A DNA stretch of 64,000 bases, taken from positions 978,259-1,042,258 of the forward strand of contig NZ_CANKZA010000001.1 in the NCBI RefSeq assembly GCF_947488465.1, read 5' to 3'. Position 1 is the stretch's first letter. Every line of letters starts with the position of its first letter. Position numbers and translations under genes: made by a program. The notes beneath the pieces were generated by a model. It saw only the letters and a program-made list of their open reading frames with translations, was not told where the DNA came from and searched no databases. Positions 7,474 through 16,452 of the stretch are shown here, one piece after another. This DNA is from an uncultured Microbacterium sp. Lineage in GTDB: Bacteria; Actinomycetota; Actinomycetes; Actinomycetales; Microbacteriaceae.

Positions 7474-8472
7474 ATGGCGGCGCTGGCGGAGCAGGTACAG
7501 GGTGAGCGGATAGCGCGGGTCGCGCTGTCGATGATCGCCGAACCCAACGACCCGACCACCGGCCGGGTTCTCGCCCATCACAACGGGATCGAGACGCTAC
7601 GGCTGATCGACTCCGACGACGTGCCCGGCCTGCCGCGCGCCGACGTGCTGATGTGGCGCGCGCGGCTGGCGGCGCGGATCACGCCCGACCTGCCCGATCA
7701 GATCGCTCAGGCCGAACGGCTCGGGTTCGGCACACTCATCCCGGCCGACAAGGACTGGCCCGCCGGATTGAACGACCTGGGTGAGCGTGCCCCCTATCTG
7801 CTGTGGACGCGTGGGGCGGCTTCGTTCCTGACGACGGCGCTGAGCGATCGCGTCACAATCACCGGCTCCCGAGCCGCCACCTCCTACGGCGAGCACATCA
7901 CCGGCGAGCTGGCGACAGGTATGGCTGATGAGGAACGCATCGTTGTCGCCGGAGGCGCGTACGGGATCGAAGGAGCCGCACACCGCGCTGTCCTCGCGGC
8001 CGGCGGGCAGACGATCGCGGTTCTGGCCGGCGGTGTCGACCGGCCCTACCCTGCCGGACACGGCGACCTACTACGCCGAGTTGGTGAGGTCGGCTTGCTG
8101 GTGAGCGAGGTGCCGCCAGGGGCCGCGCCGACCCGGCACAGGTTCATCGCCCGGAACCGGCTGATGGCGGCGCTGTCGGGCGCCACCGTGATTCCCGAGG
8201 CCAGTGCCCGGTCAGCGGCGATGACCACCGTCCTCGCGGCACGAGACCTCGACCGAGGTGTTGGGGCTGTGCCCGGTCCGGTGACGAGCGCCGCCAGTAG
8301 CGGGACGAACGAGCTGATCCGACAGGGCCAGGCGACGCTCGTCACTCAGTCCAGCGACGTGATCGCGTTGCTTGACGCCGATGCTCCCGGACACCCAGTC
8401 TCGCGCTCGGAGGTCGGACGGGATTTCGGTCAGCGGCGGCCGTCACCGGGAACGCCGGGACGCTCGATCTGA
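7474..8472 (+). CDS. DprA-like (SMF family) DNA-processing protein, 332 aa
   Basis: The Rossmann-like SMF core is clear: GSRAATSYG, then GGAYGIEGAAHRAVLAAGGQTIAVLAGGVDRPYP, and PPGAAPTRHRFIARNRLMAALSGATVIPEA. DprA loads RecA on incoming single-stranded DNA in transformation. ICE-borne versions probably protect or process transferred single strands. The usual SGLARGID is here GGAYGIE, so this is a divergent branch. I chose the ATG at 7474, which has a GAGAGGA ribosome binding site; the open frame further upstream crosses the promoter region and looks non-coding. It converges with the relaxase gene. Confidence 0.82.
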   Translation: MAALAEQVQGERIARVALSMIAEPNDPTTGRVLAHHNGIETLRLIDSDDVPGLPRADVLMWRARLAARITPDLPDQIAQAERLGFGTLIPADKDWPAGLNDLGERAPYLLWTRGAASFLTTALSDRVTITGSRAATSYGEHITGELATGMADEERIVVAGGAYGIEGAAHRAVLAAGGQTIAVLAGGVDRPYPAGHGDLLRRVGEVGLLVSEVPPGAAPTRHRFIARNRLMAALSGATVIPEASARSAAMTTVLAARDLDRGVGAVPGPVTSAASSGTNELIRQGQATLVTQSSDVIALLDADAPGHPVSRSEVGRDFGQRRPSPGTPGRSI

Positions 8473-8514
8473 CCGCCTGGTCCTCAGCCTCACCGCACCA
8501 GCCTTGGGCAGCGC

Positions 8515-11500
8515 TCACAGGCGCGGTGCGGGCCGAGTCACGGCGCTCGGTCGCACTTGTTCCCTCGTCGCGTCATCGCCGGAAAGGGATAGCGCGCGGT
8601 TGAGGGCGGCGCGGGTTCGTGCGGCGTCGATCTTCTGGCTGGTGCTTTCCGGCGCCGGCCCGAACGGGCTGCGATTGTCGATGATCTGGTAGCGGTCGCG
8701 GTAGGCAGCGACGGTACGCGCGGCGCGTCTCCACGCGTCGCGCTGCTTCTTGACGGTTGGCTCGGTGCCGAGCTTCGTGGCCCAGGGCTCTTTGTCGGTG
8801 AGGGCGCTGTGGAGCACGGCGTCGGCGCGCTGTTCGATGAGGTCGCGGCGCTCGTCCAGGGCTCGGCGCATCTCGTCGGCCATCGGCCCGCCAGCGTCAG
8901 GGATCAGGCCGGCGATCAGTCGAGGTGGTTTGCGGGTGCGGCCAGACCCGGCCGGTCTGGCCGTAGCGCGTGCGAGTCGGGCGTGGATCACGGAGGCGAT
9001 GTCGTCGGCATCATCCACGTTGCGGGCGGCGATCAGTCGCGGGAGCAGGGTGTCGAGGTCGTGGTGGTTGGCTTCGGCGTGCCGCAGCTCGGCCGACAGC
9101 GCGCCGTAGGCGTCGGAGTCGAGCACGTAGCCGACTTGCTCGGGCGTGAGCCCGGCAGCGGCGAGCAGTGTCGACCAGCGGTCGTGCTGTGCGGCTTGCG
9201 CGATCGTGTCGAACTCGGCCGCGAGCTGGGTGATCGATCCCCAGTGTTCGTGCTCGGCGGTGATCGTCTCGTGCGCCGACAACTCCGCGCCGACGTGCTG
9301 GAGCACGCCGTACAGGACGCTGCGGGCGGTGGTGTTGGGGTTGTCGCCGGGATGCGGCTCGGTGTGTTCGTGATCGTCGCGGTCGACGGCGACGTAGGCG
9401 TGGTTTCGCTCGGCGCCGCGGGTCATCGAGACGTAGAAGTTCTCCCGCGTGGTCGTCGGGGTGACCACGACGTGAGAGGTCTGGGTGGTCACGCCCTGCG
9501 CCCGGTGCGCGGTGATCGCGTAGCCCAGGTCCAGATGCTCGGCCACATAGTCGGCAGGTAGGACGATCCCGCCGCCGAACCGGCGCCCGGTTGGGCGGAT
9601 GCTGACCGATCCGTCCTCGCGGACCTGGGTGATCGTCCAGCGGTCGCCGTTGCGGACCCACCGGAGGCCGTTGCGCAGCCGGCGATCGTTGCGGCGGGTG
9701 ATGACCAGATCGCCTTCCGACGCGGCAGTTCCATCGTGCAGGCCGACCTCGCGGGTCGGGTTCACTTGGCCGTCGATGATCCGATCCGCCCGCGCCCTGT
9801 CATTCAGCGTGATGACTGTCTCGTGGGTCTCGGCGACGAGGATCGACGCGAGGCCGGAGGAAAGATCGCGTCGCCAGGCGCTGTAGGCGGCGTCGATCAT
9901 CGTCTCGGCGTCGCCGCCGGTAATCCGGCCGTGGTCGATGAGCGTGTCGATCGCTTCGGTGTGGCCGTGGCGGAGCTGTAGCGAGGTGGTCTTCTCCCAG
10001 GCGTGGGTGAAGCGGTGCAGGTCGTGAAGCTCAGGTGTGTCGTCGCGGGAGTGGACCAGCAGGCCGAACGCGCCGCCGGCGTCGACCGATTGGAGCTGGC
10101 CCCAGTCTCCGACCAGCAGGGCCTTCGCTCCGGCCCTCTCGACCTCGCGGGTGATCCGGTCCAGTGAGGCGCTGCCGGCGAGGGAGGCTTCATCGATGAT
10201 GACGAGCTGACCCGCCTCGAACGTGGTGCCGTGCATGAGGTGGTTCTGCCACCACTTCGCCGTGTTCTCCGTTGCGATCCCCAGATCGTCAGCGAGGACC
10301 TGAGCGGCGACCGCCGAAGGCGCCAGCCCGACCACGGACCCGGCGCCGTGCTCCTTCTCCCACGCTCGGCGCAGCGCGTTCATGGCGGTGGTCTTCCCAG
10401 CGCCGGCCGGGCCGACCAGCACATCCACGACCCGACCGGACACGGCGATCGCGGCCAACGCCGCGGCCTGGTCCTCGCCAAGCACCCGGCCGCGCGCGTC
10501 GGGCGTGCGGGCGATCCGCTCCACCGTCTCCAACGCCACCGCGGGGCCGGCCGTCGCGTCGGCGCGGGCCAGGAGGCGGTCTTCTGCGGCCAGCAGAGCC
10601 TCGGATGAGAACAGCGTCGAGTGCCGGGGACGGAACCGCGTCGTGCCGTCCGGACGGCGGAACTCGAGCGGGCTGGTCGCCTGCTCCGGCGGAGTGAGCC
10701 GCAGCGAGGCACGCTCGGCAGCGTCCACGACCAGACCGGTGATCGCTTCGCGGTCTTCGACGCTGGCGAACCGCCAGCCCATCAACTGACGGGACGCTTC
10801 AGCGTGCAGGTTCCACCGTGTCCAGGTCGAACGCTTCTCACCAAGCGTCTCCATCACCGCCTGCCCGACCTCGCCCACCACGTCCAGCGGCACGTCGTCG
10901 GCGCGGAGCACCCGGCGCGCCTCGGCGCCGCTGGTGAGGGCGCGTGCCCATCCGGTCGCGTCCTGGTCTAGCACACGGCCGGCGCGTTGCCGCCACTCCG
11001 CGGTGAGGTCGGCCAGCGATCTGATCTGCTTCTCCGGCCGGGTGGCGAGCGTCGCTTGCGCCCGCAGTTTCAGCACCGTCCGGGCTGAGGGCTGTCGGCC
11101 GTGCGTGGCGACGTACTCCGCGATGAGCCGATCCTTCTCGGCCTCGATGTGCCGGGTGCGGGTGGAGAACTCGGCCACCAGCTCGTCGGGCACGCCCTCG
11201 ATCTCCCACGCCGGGTTCCGGTCCCGCCCCCGTTCCCGCGCCTCCCAGTCCAATCCGAGTGTGCGGGTCATCCGGTCGGCTAGGGCAGCGTTATACAGCT
11301 CGGAGACAGCGACGACCGCCGAGTGCATCGGCCGCCCGGCGAGGGTCCGCCAGCGGCCGTCTTGGACGGTCAGCACCTTGTTGCTGATGACGACATGGGT
11401 GTGCAGCTGGGGGTCACCGGCCCGGCTGTCGTAGTGATCGAACGCCGCCGCGACGACCCCGGCGACGTCGACGTGCGCAACCGCGCCGTCCGGGCCGGTT

Positions 11501-12075
11501 GCACCGACACGGGTTGCTGCAACCTCGCGCTCGAGGAACGCAACCAGCTCTGCAACCGCCGCATGATGGGCGTCAGCAATCAGCGACTGCGTGCCCGCGT
11601 CCGCGACCGCCCAGATCGCAGAGACCGACTTCGGGACGCTGAACGTGAAGTCGAACCCCGCCACCGCGCGACGGGTGCCGCGCTCTGCCTCCTCTGCCTC
11701 GATCGCGGCGACCTCCTGGGCACGAGCGGCTGGCCCGAGTACGGGATCGAGTGCGTTGACGCGCTGCGTGATCCGTTCGGTGATCGACGCGAACTGTTGG
11801 TAGGCGCGTCCCAGCGGTTCGCCGGTGATCGGGTCATGGCCCATCCCGATCAAGAGCTGTAACTGGGCCTCCGACACCTGAGCACCCTCGACCAGCTCGC
11901 CGCGACCCAGTCGGCCAAGGCCCGAGCCCATCCAGAAGCCCGGTGGCGCACCCGCCTCGGCGTAGTAGCGAGTCAGCGGCGTGCTCAGGCGTCGGTCGCC
12001 GTCGCCTGCGGCGACCGACTTCAACAGGTACTTGTACCCATCACCGGCCGACATCACCCGCATCGAAACCGTCAC
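8515..12075 (-). CDS. traA: MobF-family conjugative relaxase (TraA/TrwC-like), 1186 aa
   Basis: The N-terminal domain has FDFTFSVPKSVSAIWA and the metal-binding DPQLHTHVVISN (around residues 221–232), the TrwC/TraI nicking-domain signatures. The central part has Walker A (VGPAGAGKTT), Walker B-like VIIDEAS, and a late helicase motif YAITAHRAQG, i.e. a RecD-like helicase. It nicks the element at oriT, stays covalently bound to the 5' end and unwinds the transferred strand. The chosen start is GTG at 12075 (MTVSMRVMSAGDGYKYL), the usual N-terminus of this family; 40 additional upstream codons are open but atypical. It is divergent from the Mrr gene; no ribosome binding site is obvious. Confidence 0.9.
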   Translation of the reverse strand: MTVSMRVMSAGDGYKYLLKSVAAGDGDRRLSTPLTRYYAEAGAPPGFWMGSGLGRLGRGELVEGAQVSEAQLQLLIGMGHDPITGEPLGRAYQQFASITERITQRVNALDPVLGPAARAQEVAAIEAEEAERGTRRAVAGFDFTFSVPKSVSAIWAVADAGTQSLIADAHHAAVAELVAFLEREVAATRVGATGPDGAVAHVDVAGVVAAAFDHYDSRAGDPQLHTHVVISNKVLTVQDGRWRTLAGRPMHSAVVAVSELYNAALADRMTRTLGLDWEARERGRDRNPAWEIEGVPDELVAEFSTRTRHIEAEKDRLIAEYVATHGRQPSARTVLKLRAQATLATRPEKQIRSLADLTAEWRQRAGRVLDQDATGWARALTSGAEARRVLRADDVPLDVVGEVGQAVMETLGEKRSTWTRWNLHAEASRQLMGWRFASVEDREAITGLVVDAAERASLRLTPPEQATSPLEFRRPDGTTRFRPRHSTLFSSEALLAAEDRLLARADATAGPAVALETVERIARTPDARGRVLGEDQAAALAAIAVSGRVVDVLVGPAGAGKTTAMNALRRAWEKEHGAGSVVGLAPSAVAAQVLADDLGIATENTAKWWQNHLMHGTTFEAGQLVIIDEASLAGSASLDRITREVERAGAKALLVGDWGQLQSVDAGGAFGLLVHSRDDTPELHDLHRFTHAWEKTTSLQLRHGHTEAIDTLIDHGRITGGDAETMIDAAYSAWRRDLSSGLASILVAETHETVITLNDRARADRIIDGQVNPTREVGLHDGTAASEGDLVITRRNDRRLRNGLRWVRNGDRWTITQVREDGSVSIRPTGRRFGGGIVLPADYVAEHLDLGYAITAHRAQGVTTQTSHVVVTPTTTRENFYVSMTRGAERNHAYVAVDRDDHEHTEPHPGDNPNTTARSVLYGVLQHVGAELSAHETITAEHEHWGSITQLAAEFDTIAQAAQHDRWSTLLAAAGLTPEQVGYVLDSDAYGALSAELRHAEANHHDLDTLLPRLIAARNVDDADDIASVIHARLARATARPAGSGRTRKPPRLIAGLIPDAGGPMADEMRRALDERRDLIEQRADAVLHSALTDKEPWATKLGTEPTVKKQRDAWRRAARTVAAYRDRYQIIDNRSPFGPAPESTSQKIDAARTRAALNRALSLSGDDATREQVRPSAVTRPAPRL

Positions 12076-12139
12076 GACATTGAGGTAGGCAACGGCGCAC
12101 GAGAAGGATCGCACGGGACATGGATGGGAGACTTGAGCG

Positions 12140-13312
12140 GTGAATCTTGACGAGTTGCTCCAGGTGATGGATCGCGCTGCGGCGAACCTCGCCAAGCTCG
12201 ACGCGGTCTGGGAGCGAGCCCAGCCGATGCTCCCTTCCGGCCCAAGTCGTGGATCGAGCCGAGAGTATGAGGACCTACGGAGAGCCTGGAGCGTGTTGCT
12301 GTCCGGGTTGCCGCCAATCGACGGATGGACAGTGACCGAAGAACTCCCCGATGCGGATGCTGCCGGTCAGGCATTCATCGACTACGCAGACATCGGGGAG
12401 CCGCCCTTTGCGCTCATGAACCAGTTGGAGGAACCATCCAACCAGCTTGATGAGTACCGATTCCGACTGGCACAGGCCCGGCGTCGAGCGATCCACGAGC
12501 GGCTGGACGACCTCACCTCGACCATCAACGAGACCCTTCCACAGGTAGTGGAATCGGTACCGCGCGATTCAAACGATCGACTTGAGGACCCTACGACGGC
12601 GGTAATCGAGGACGCGATCAGCGAGATCGAACGACTGCTCGGAGACACCACCGAGCGCGGCGGACGGTGGACCGACCTTCACCGTCACATGCACTTCGGG
12701 CAGGGTCACGACTGGCATGACATCGTTGAGATGGATTGGCCTTCGGTTCGTGCGGACATCGAGGCAGCGAGTCTGGCGGAGTCGGACCCGCTGCCGGTCC
12801 CTGGGATCGACCTCGGGGTGGCCGCCTCTGCGAGGCCAGCCGGAGCGGCCAGTACCGGCTTGTCGTGGTCCGCTCTCGATGACGACGGATTCGAGCGATT
12901 GCTATTCGATCTCTTACGGGCGTTCCCGCGCTATCAGAACGTCGAGTGGCTGATGAAGACCCGCGCGGCGGATCGAGGACGCGACCTGTCGGCAGAGCGC
13001 GTCATCCAAGACGACGGCGGGACTACTCGAACCGAACGGGTCATAATCCAGGCGAAGCACTGGACCACCAAGTCGGTCGGCCCCGCCGACGTCACGGGCA
13101 CGCTCGCGGCGCTCTCGCTGTGGGAACCGCCGCCTGTTCGTGCGCTCGTCATTGCGACGAGTGGACGATTCACGACGGATGCGGTGGCCGTAGCGGAGAA
13201 ACACAACGCCGATGGAAAGCTGCCCTTCATCGAACTCTGGCCGGACAGCCGACTGGAAACTCTGCTGTCCCAGCGCCCCGACCTGATAGCGAGCCACGGG
13301 CTTCGGCCGTGA
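12140..13312 (+). CDS. Mrr-type restriction endonuclease-domain protein, 390 aa
   Basis: The C-terminal ~150 residues carry a PD-(D/E)XK nuclease of the Mrr/REase type IV class: FERLLFDLLRAFP, then DRGRDLSAERV and a VIIQAKHW strand giving the catalytic D...QxK. The N-terminal ~230 residues are mostly helical and acidic, with no domain I recognise; they may sense target DNA or oligomerise. Mrr proteins often cut modified foreign DNA. The gene is divergent from the relaxase gene (64 bp) and ends 1 bp before the end of the PIN gene. GC is a little lower than in the transfer genes, so this is probably acquired defence cargo. Confidence 0.72.
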   Translation: MNLDELLQVMDRAAANLAKLDAVWERAQPMLPSGPSRGSSREYEDLRRAWSVLLSGLPPIDGWTVTEELPDADAAGQAFIDYADIGEPPFALMNQLEEPSNQLDEYRFRLAQARRRAIHERLDDLTSTINETLPQVVESVPRDSNDRLEDPTTAVIEDAISEIERLLGDTTERGGRWTDLHRHMHFGQGHDWHDIVEMDWPSVRADIEAASLAESDPLPVPGIDLGVAASARPAGAASTGLSWSALDDDGFERLLFDLLRAFPRYQNVEWLMKTRAADRGRDLSAERVIQDDGGTTRTERVIIQAKHWTTKSVGPADVTGTLAALSLWEPPPVRALVIATSGRFTTDAVAVAEKHNADGKLPFIELWPDSRLETLLSQRPDLIASHGLRP

Positions 13313-13313
13313 G

Positions 13314-14318
13314 CTACGTATCCAAGAAGTCCCATTCGCTGCCAAGTACCCAACGCAACGCAGAGAGCTTGCCGTTGAGCATTCCGAGCTCGAAGTCCGT
13401 GTAGGGCCCGAGTTCCCCGGGCTGGGTGTACGTCTCCTCGACACGCTTGCGCGCTGGGCCAGCTATCGCCTCCAGCCGCTCCAACTCCCCCTCGTCGCCA
13501 GCCGCGCGCAGCTGGTACTCGTGTTGAAGGGAGCGGTGGTGCCAAACGCGGTCGAACAACATCTTCTCCGCTTCTAGGATTTCGCCAAGTCGCCGCGGTT
13601 CCTCAATGAAGTCGGTCTCCGCGAACAGTTCCTTGATCTCGCTGCCGAAGTGAGAGAGCAGAACATCATTGAGACCGTCGACCCCGAGCGCGTACGTGGA
13701 CCCTTCCGATGCGAAGGTTGCGGAGACATCGGGGTGGGGTTGCCGCTTGTCGCCGTCCTCCGTCGAGAAGTCGGCGCTGTTCGACGTGACGAATGCGTGG
13801 GGGTTGCGCGACAGGTCTGATGCACGCGCGGCGGTTGCATAGAGTTCGATGAGCAACGCATCTGCGACGCTGTTGCGTGACCGATGCAACGGAGCGCGTT
13901 TTCGCAGCCCGCGTTCGACCACCCCACGGTGCTCGGCATCGGTTGCTTCGACCCGGCGCCCCGTGCGCAAGAGTTCGAGGACCTCATCGAAGTTGCGCGT
14001 TGTCATCGCACCGATCAACGGCACATCGCGTGCCAGGTCGGCAATCACCTCAACGGCGTTCTCCACATCGGTGCCGCCGTAGTCTTCGAGGTCCTGCTTG
14101 ATGAGCTTGAACCGCTGAGCGACGCTGGCCGTCATCGACGCTTCGATCCGTTCTCGATTTCGCTCGAACTCCTCGATCACCAGTTCGGGAACAAGGAGTT
14201 CCACGTCCCGCTGATGCACCAGGAGGCGGAGCGCAACGATCCAGCGCTGCCCGTCACGTCGTTTGGACAGGTCGAGCCACGTCGACGTGTCAACGAGTAG
14301 GTGCAGCACGTTTCCCAC
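13314..14318 (-). CDS. PIN-domain (DUF4935-like) protein, 334 aa
   Basis: Starts with LHLLVDTSTWLDLSK (first acidic residue of a PIN nuclease active site), followed by ELVIEEFERNR, SVADALLIELYA and a later HAFVTSNSADFS strand with the terminal acidic residues. That layout fits the larger DUF4935 PIN proteins rather than short VapC toxins; no antitoxin gene is adjacent. The C-terminal ~130 residues are helical and unassigned. It is convergent with the Mrr gene and may form a two-part defence locus with it. Metal-dependent RNA or DNA cleavage is inferred from the family. Confidence 0.68.
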   Translation of the reverse strand: MGNVLHLLVDTSTWLDLSKRRDGQRWIVALRLLVHQRDVELLVPELVIEEFERNRERIEASMTASVAQRFKLIKQDLEDYGGTDVENAVEVIADLARDVPLIGAMTTRNFDEVLELLRTGRRVEATDAEHRGVVERGLRKRAPLHRSRNSVADALLIELYATAARASDLSRNPHAFVTSNSADFSTEDGDKRQPHPDVSATFASEGSTYALGVDGLNDVLLSHFGSEIKELFAETDFIEEPRRLGEILEAEKMLFDRVWHHRSLQHEYQLRAAGDEGELERLEAIAGPARKRVEETYTQPGELGPYTDFELGMLNGKLSALRWVLGSEWDFLDT

Positions 14319-14617
14319 GGTATAGGCCTACGGGCATCTCGGGCTTGAACGCTGCCGGGCGCTCACTACCCCGGCGCTTCTACCTCGTCTGAAAGACGTG
14401 TGATGGCTCTGGGCGCCGAGGGCTCCGGCAGAGAGCCGGCTCAGACGAAGAGGCGTCAGCGAGCAGGACAAGGCACTGCGCCTGTTCATAGTGTGTGAAG
14501 AAAGCGACAGAGGGCTTCGCCCGTGGAGCAGGTGAGCGCAGCACCTGGCCGGTGACCAGCACGGCAGCGACTTCCTGTGGGGAATCCGCCGGGGATCACC
14601 TGTCAACCGGAGTCCCC
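14319..14617. other. No gene recognised
   Basis: About 300 bp upstream of the methyltransferase remnant. A plus-strand frame stays open from 14495, but its residues do not resemble a protein family and may be decayed sequence of the same remnant. Confidence 0.4.
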
Positions 14618-14878
14618 ATGCTCGACGCTGATCGCCACGACCGCTCCCTGCGTGTCGGCTCGGATATGGAGGCCTCGATCTCGCCGTCGAGTACGGCCTT
14701 GGGCGCCGAGGCGACCTGGTTCTCCGAGAACAATGACGAGGTCGCCCTCTTCTTCACCCATCACTGGCCCGACTCCCCCAACCTGGGCGACATCTCCACC
14801 AACGACTGGGGCGATGTTCCTCCGGTGGATGTGCTCGCCGGGCGCTTCCAGTGGCATGACGACCGGGACGTGTGCTGA
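14618..14878 (+). pseudogene. Remnant of a C5 cytosine DNA methyltransferase
   Basis: The frame contains TALGAEATWFSENNDE, FTHHWPDSPNLGDIS and DWGDVPPVDVLAGRF. In C5-cytosine methyltransferases these are the stretch between motifs I and IV, where the text continues G-G-F-P-C-Q. Here the catalytic Pro-Cys-Gln is missing: the frame turns into QWHDDRDVC and stops. Motif I (F-x-G-x-G) upstream is also degraded. The rest of the gene is absent, and the resistance block begins right after. It is likely a dead fragment left when the cargo region was rearranged. Confidence 0.6.
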
Positions 14879-14925
14879 CGTCACGACCACAGTGTTGGTG
14901 TCCCGGTCGCACGTCCGTCGCCTGG

Positions 14926-14931
14926 TATCCT
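14926..14931 (+). promoter_or_regulatory. Candidate -10 box for the phenicol exporter leader
   Basis: TATCCT lies 6 nt before the GTG of the short leader frame, a spacing that would give a leaderless transcript. No convincing -35 was found at 17 bp. Confidence 0.4.
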
Positions 14932-14937
14932 GGCTTG

Positions 14938-14985
14938 GTGAGTTCTCCCAAAGCAGACAGGTCAGGGCTGCCGGTCTACCGGTAG
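14938..14985 (+). CDS. Putative leader peptide of the phenicol exporter (15 aa)
   Basis: A GTG-started short frame reading MSSPKADRSGLPVYR then stop. Its beginning resembles the CmlA attenuator peptide MSTSKNADK (from memory), in which drug-stalled ribosomes free the downstream ribosome binding site. It lies ~145 bp before the exporter start with no other gene between. The function is inference. Confidence 0.45.
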   Translation: MSSPKADRSGLPVYR

Positions 14986-15000
14986 CCCGAGATGCCCCAG

Positions 15001-15122
15001 TCCTTCCTCTAACGGCCCGCGCCGCCGATAATCCGGCCAGCGTAGAGGCCGTGAGTGACCACGCATCCGAAGCACCGGTAGCGCCACGCGTCTACCAACT
15101 CCTCACCTCTTGCTTCGGAAGG
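15001..15122 (+). promoter_or_regulatory. Possible translational attenuator of cmx
   Basis: TCCTTCC at 15001–15007 is complementary to the exporter ribosome binding site GGAAGG at 15117–15122. Pairing would hide it until a ribosome stalled on the leader frame disrupts the fold. The loop is long (~110 nt), and intermediate hairpins may help. Not tested by folding. Confidence 0.4.
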
Positions 15123-15129
15123 CACACTC

Positions 15130-16308
15130 ATGCCTGTTTTGCTCTACTTGCTCGCCGTCGCGGTGTTCGCCCAAGGAACCTCCGAGTTTGTCCTCGCCGG
15201 TCTCCTTCCTGGCATCGCCACTGACTTCGAAGTCTCACTCAGTCAAGCCGGGCTCCTCACCTCCAGCTTCGCCCTGGGGATGGTCATCGGTGCCCCGGCC
15301 ATGGCCGCCGCAGCTCGGCGGGTCTCACCGCGCTGGACCCTCACCGGCTTTCTCGCGCTGTTCATCGCCGCCCACGTCGTCGGTGCGATCACCGACAGCT
15401 TCGCCGTGCTGCTGACCTCCCGCATCGTCGCAGCGTTGGCGAACGCGGGCTTCCTCGCTGTCGCGCTCTCGACGGTGACCCGAATCGTCCCGGCCGAGCG
15501 GCACACTCGCGCCTTGGCGATCATCCTCGGCGGCACCACCGTGGCGCTGATCGCCGGAGTGCCCGCCGGGGCCTTCGTCGGCGACCTGCTCGGCTGGCGT
15601 GCCACCTTGTGGGCGATCGCGCTGCTGTGCCTGCCGGCCATCGTCGCGGTGCTAGCGGCCACGCCTACCCGGCCCTCGGAGGCTGCGGGAGTTGGCGGGT
15701 CCCGCTCCATCGGCCGTGAGCTGGCAAGTCTGCGATCGCGCCCGGTGCAGTTGAATCTTGTGCTGGCCGTTCTGGTGAACGCCGCGACGTTCTGCACTTT
15801 CACCTACCTGGCCGCGATCGCCACTGGCCCGGCCGGACTCACCGAACGCATGGTGCCGCTGCTGCTGGCCGTGTTCGGTATCGGAGCCTTCCTCGGTGTC
15901 TACGTCGCAGGACAGTTCGGTGACCGCCATTGGAGACGCCTGATTACCTACACCGGGCCGCTGCTCATGGCCGGGTGGGCGCTGCTGGCGTTCACTAACG
16001 CCAGCCCCGCTGCGCTTTGGGTCCTAACCCTGACCCAGGGCACGCTGTCCTTCGCGCTGGGTAGCACACTGATCGCCAGGATCATCGCCACCGCGCACGC
16101 CGCGCCGACGATGGGCGGCTCCTTCGCGACCGTCGCGTTGAACATCGGCGCCGTCATCGGACCCATCGCCGGTGGCTTCGCCATCGAAGCCACCGGCGCG
16201 GTCGGACCGATTCTCCTCAGCGCGATCTTGGTGTTCTTCGCCGTCCTTCTGTGGAGCAGCATGTCAGTGCTTTCGCGCCGCGGCGGGGCGATGCCAGCTG
16301 CTCAATAG
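15130..16308 (+). CDS. cmx: Cmx/CmlR-family chloramphenicol exporter (MFS), 392 aa
   Basis: The N-terminus LLAVAVFAQGTSEFVLAGLL followed by SLSQAGLLTSSFALGMVIGAP is the signature of the actinobacterial chloramphenicol exporters (Cmx of corynebacteria, CmlR of streptomycetes), proton-driven 12-helix MFS pumps of ~390 aa. RIVAALANAGFLAVAL and the GVPAGAFVGDLLGWR antiporter motif C region agree. A strong ribosome binding site GGAAGG sits 7 nt before the ATG. A short leader frame and a complementary segment upstream suggest drug-inducible attenuation. The gene precedes two AraC genes and the ABC-F/MFS pair, forming a resistance block. Phenicol specificity is inferred from family resemblance. Confidence 0.78.
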   Translation: MPVLLYLLAVAVFAQGTSEFVLAGLLPGIATDFEVSLSQAGLLTSSFALGMVIGAPAMAAAARRVSPRWTLTGFLALFIAAHVVGAITDSFAVLLTSRIVAALANAGFLAVALSTVTRIVPAERHTRALAIILGGTTVALIAGVPAGAFVGDLLGWRATLWAIALLCLPAIVAVLAATPTRPSEAAGVGGSRSIGRELASLRSRPVQLNLVLAVLVNAATFCTFTYLAAIATGPAGLTERMVPLLLAVFGIGAFLGVYVAGQFGDRHWRRLITYTGPLLMAGWALLAFTNASPAALWVLTLTQGTLSFALGSTLIARIIATAHAAPTMGGSFATVALNIGAVIGPIAGGFAIEATGAVGPILLSAILVFFAVLLWSSMSVLSRRGGAMPAAQ

Positions 16309-16452
16309 CCGGTGAGTTGAGCAGCGATGACCGGCGCTTCCGTACCACCACCACCACCACCGAGCACCCTGAAACGCGCGCGCTGCTCCGCGCGCTGGAC
16401 CAGTCCCGGTGGGAGTCGGGCCTGGCCGGCGGGCTTGTGAGGCGTGCGTCCC

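Noticed and set aside
12076..12139. oriT in the relaxase/Mrr divergent gap
   Set aside because: Only 64 bp without a clear inverted repeat plus nick-like sequence; position alone is not enough.
14577..15224. Long plus-strand frame over the methyltransferase remnant and cmx leader
   Set aside because: Low-complexity Arg/Pro/Ser-rich translation with no motif, running through regulatory sequence into cmx out of frame.
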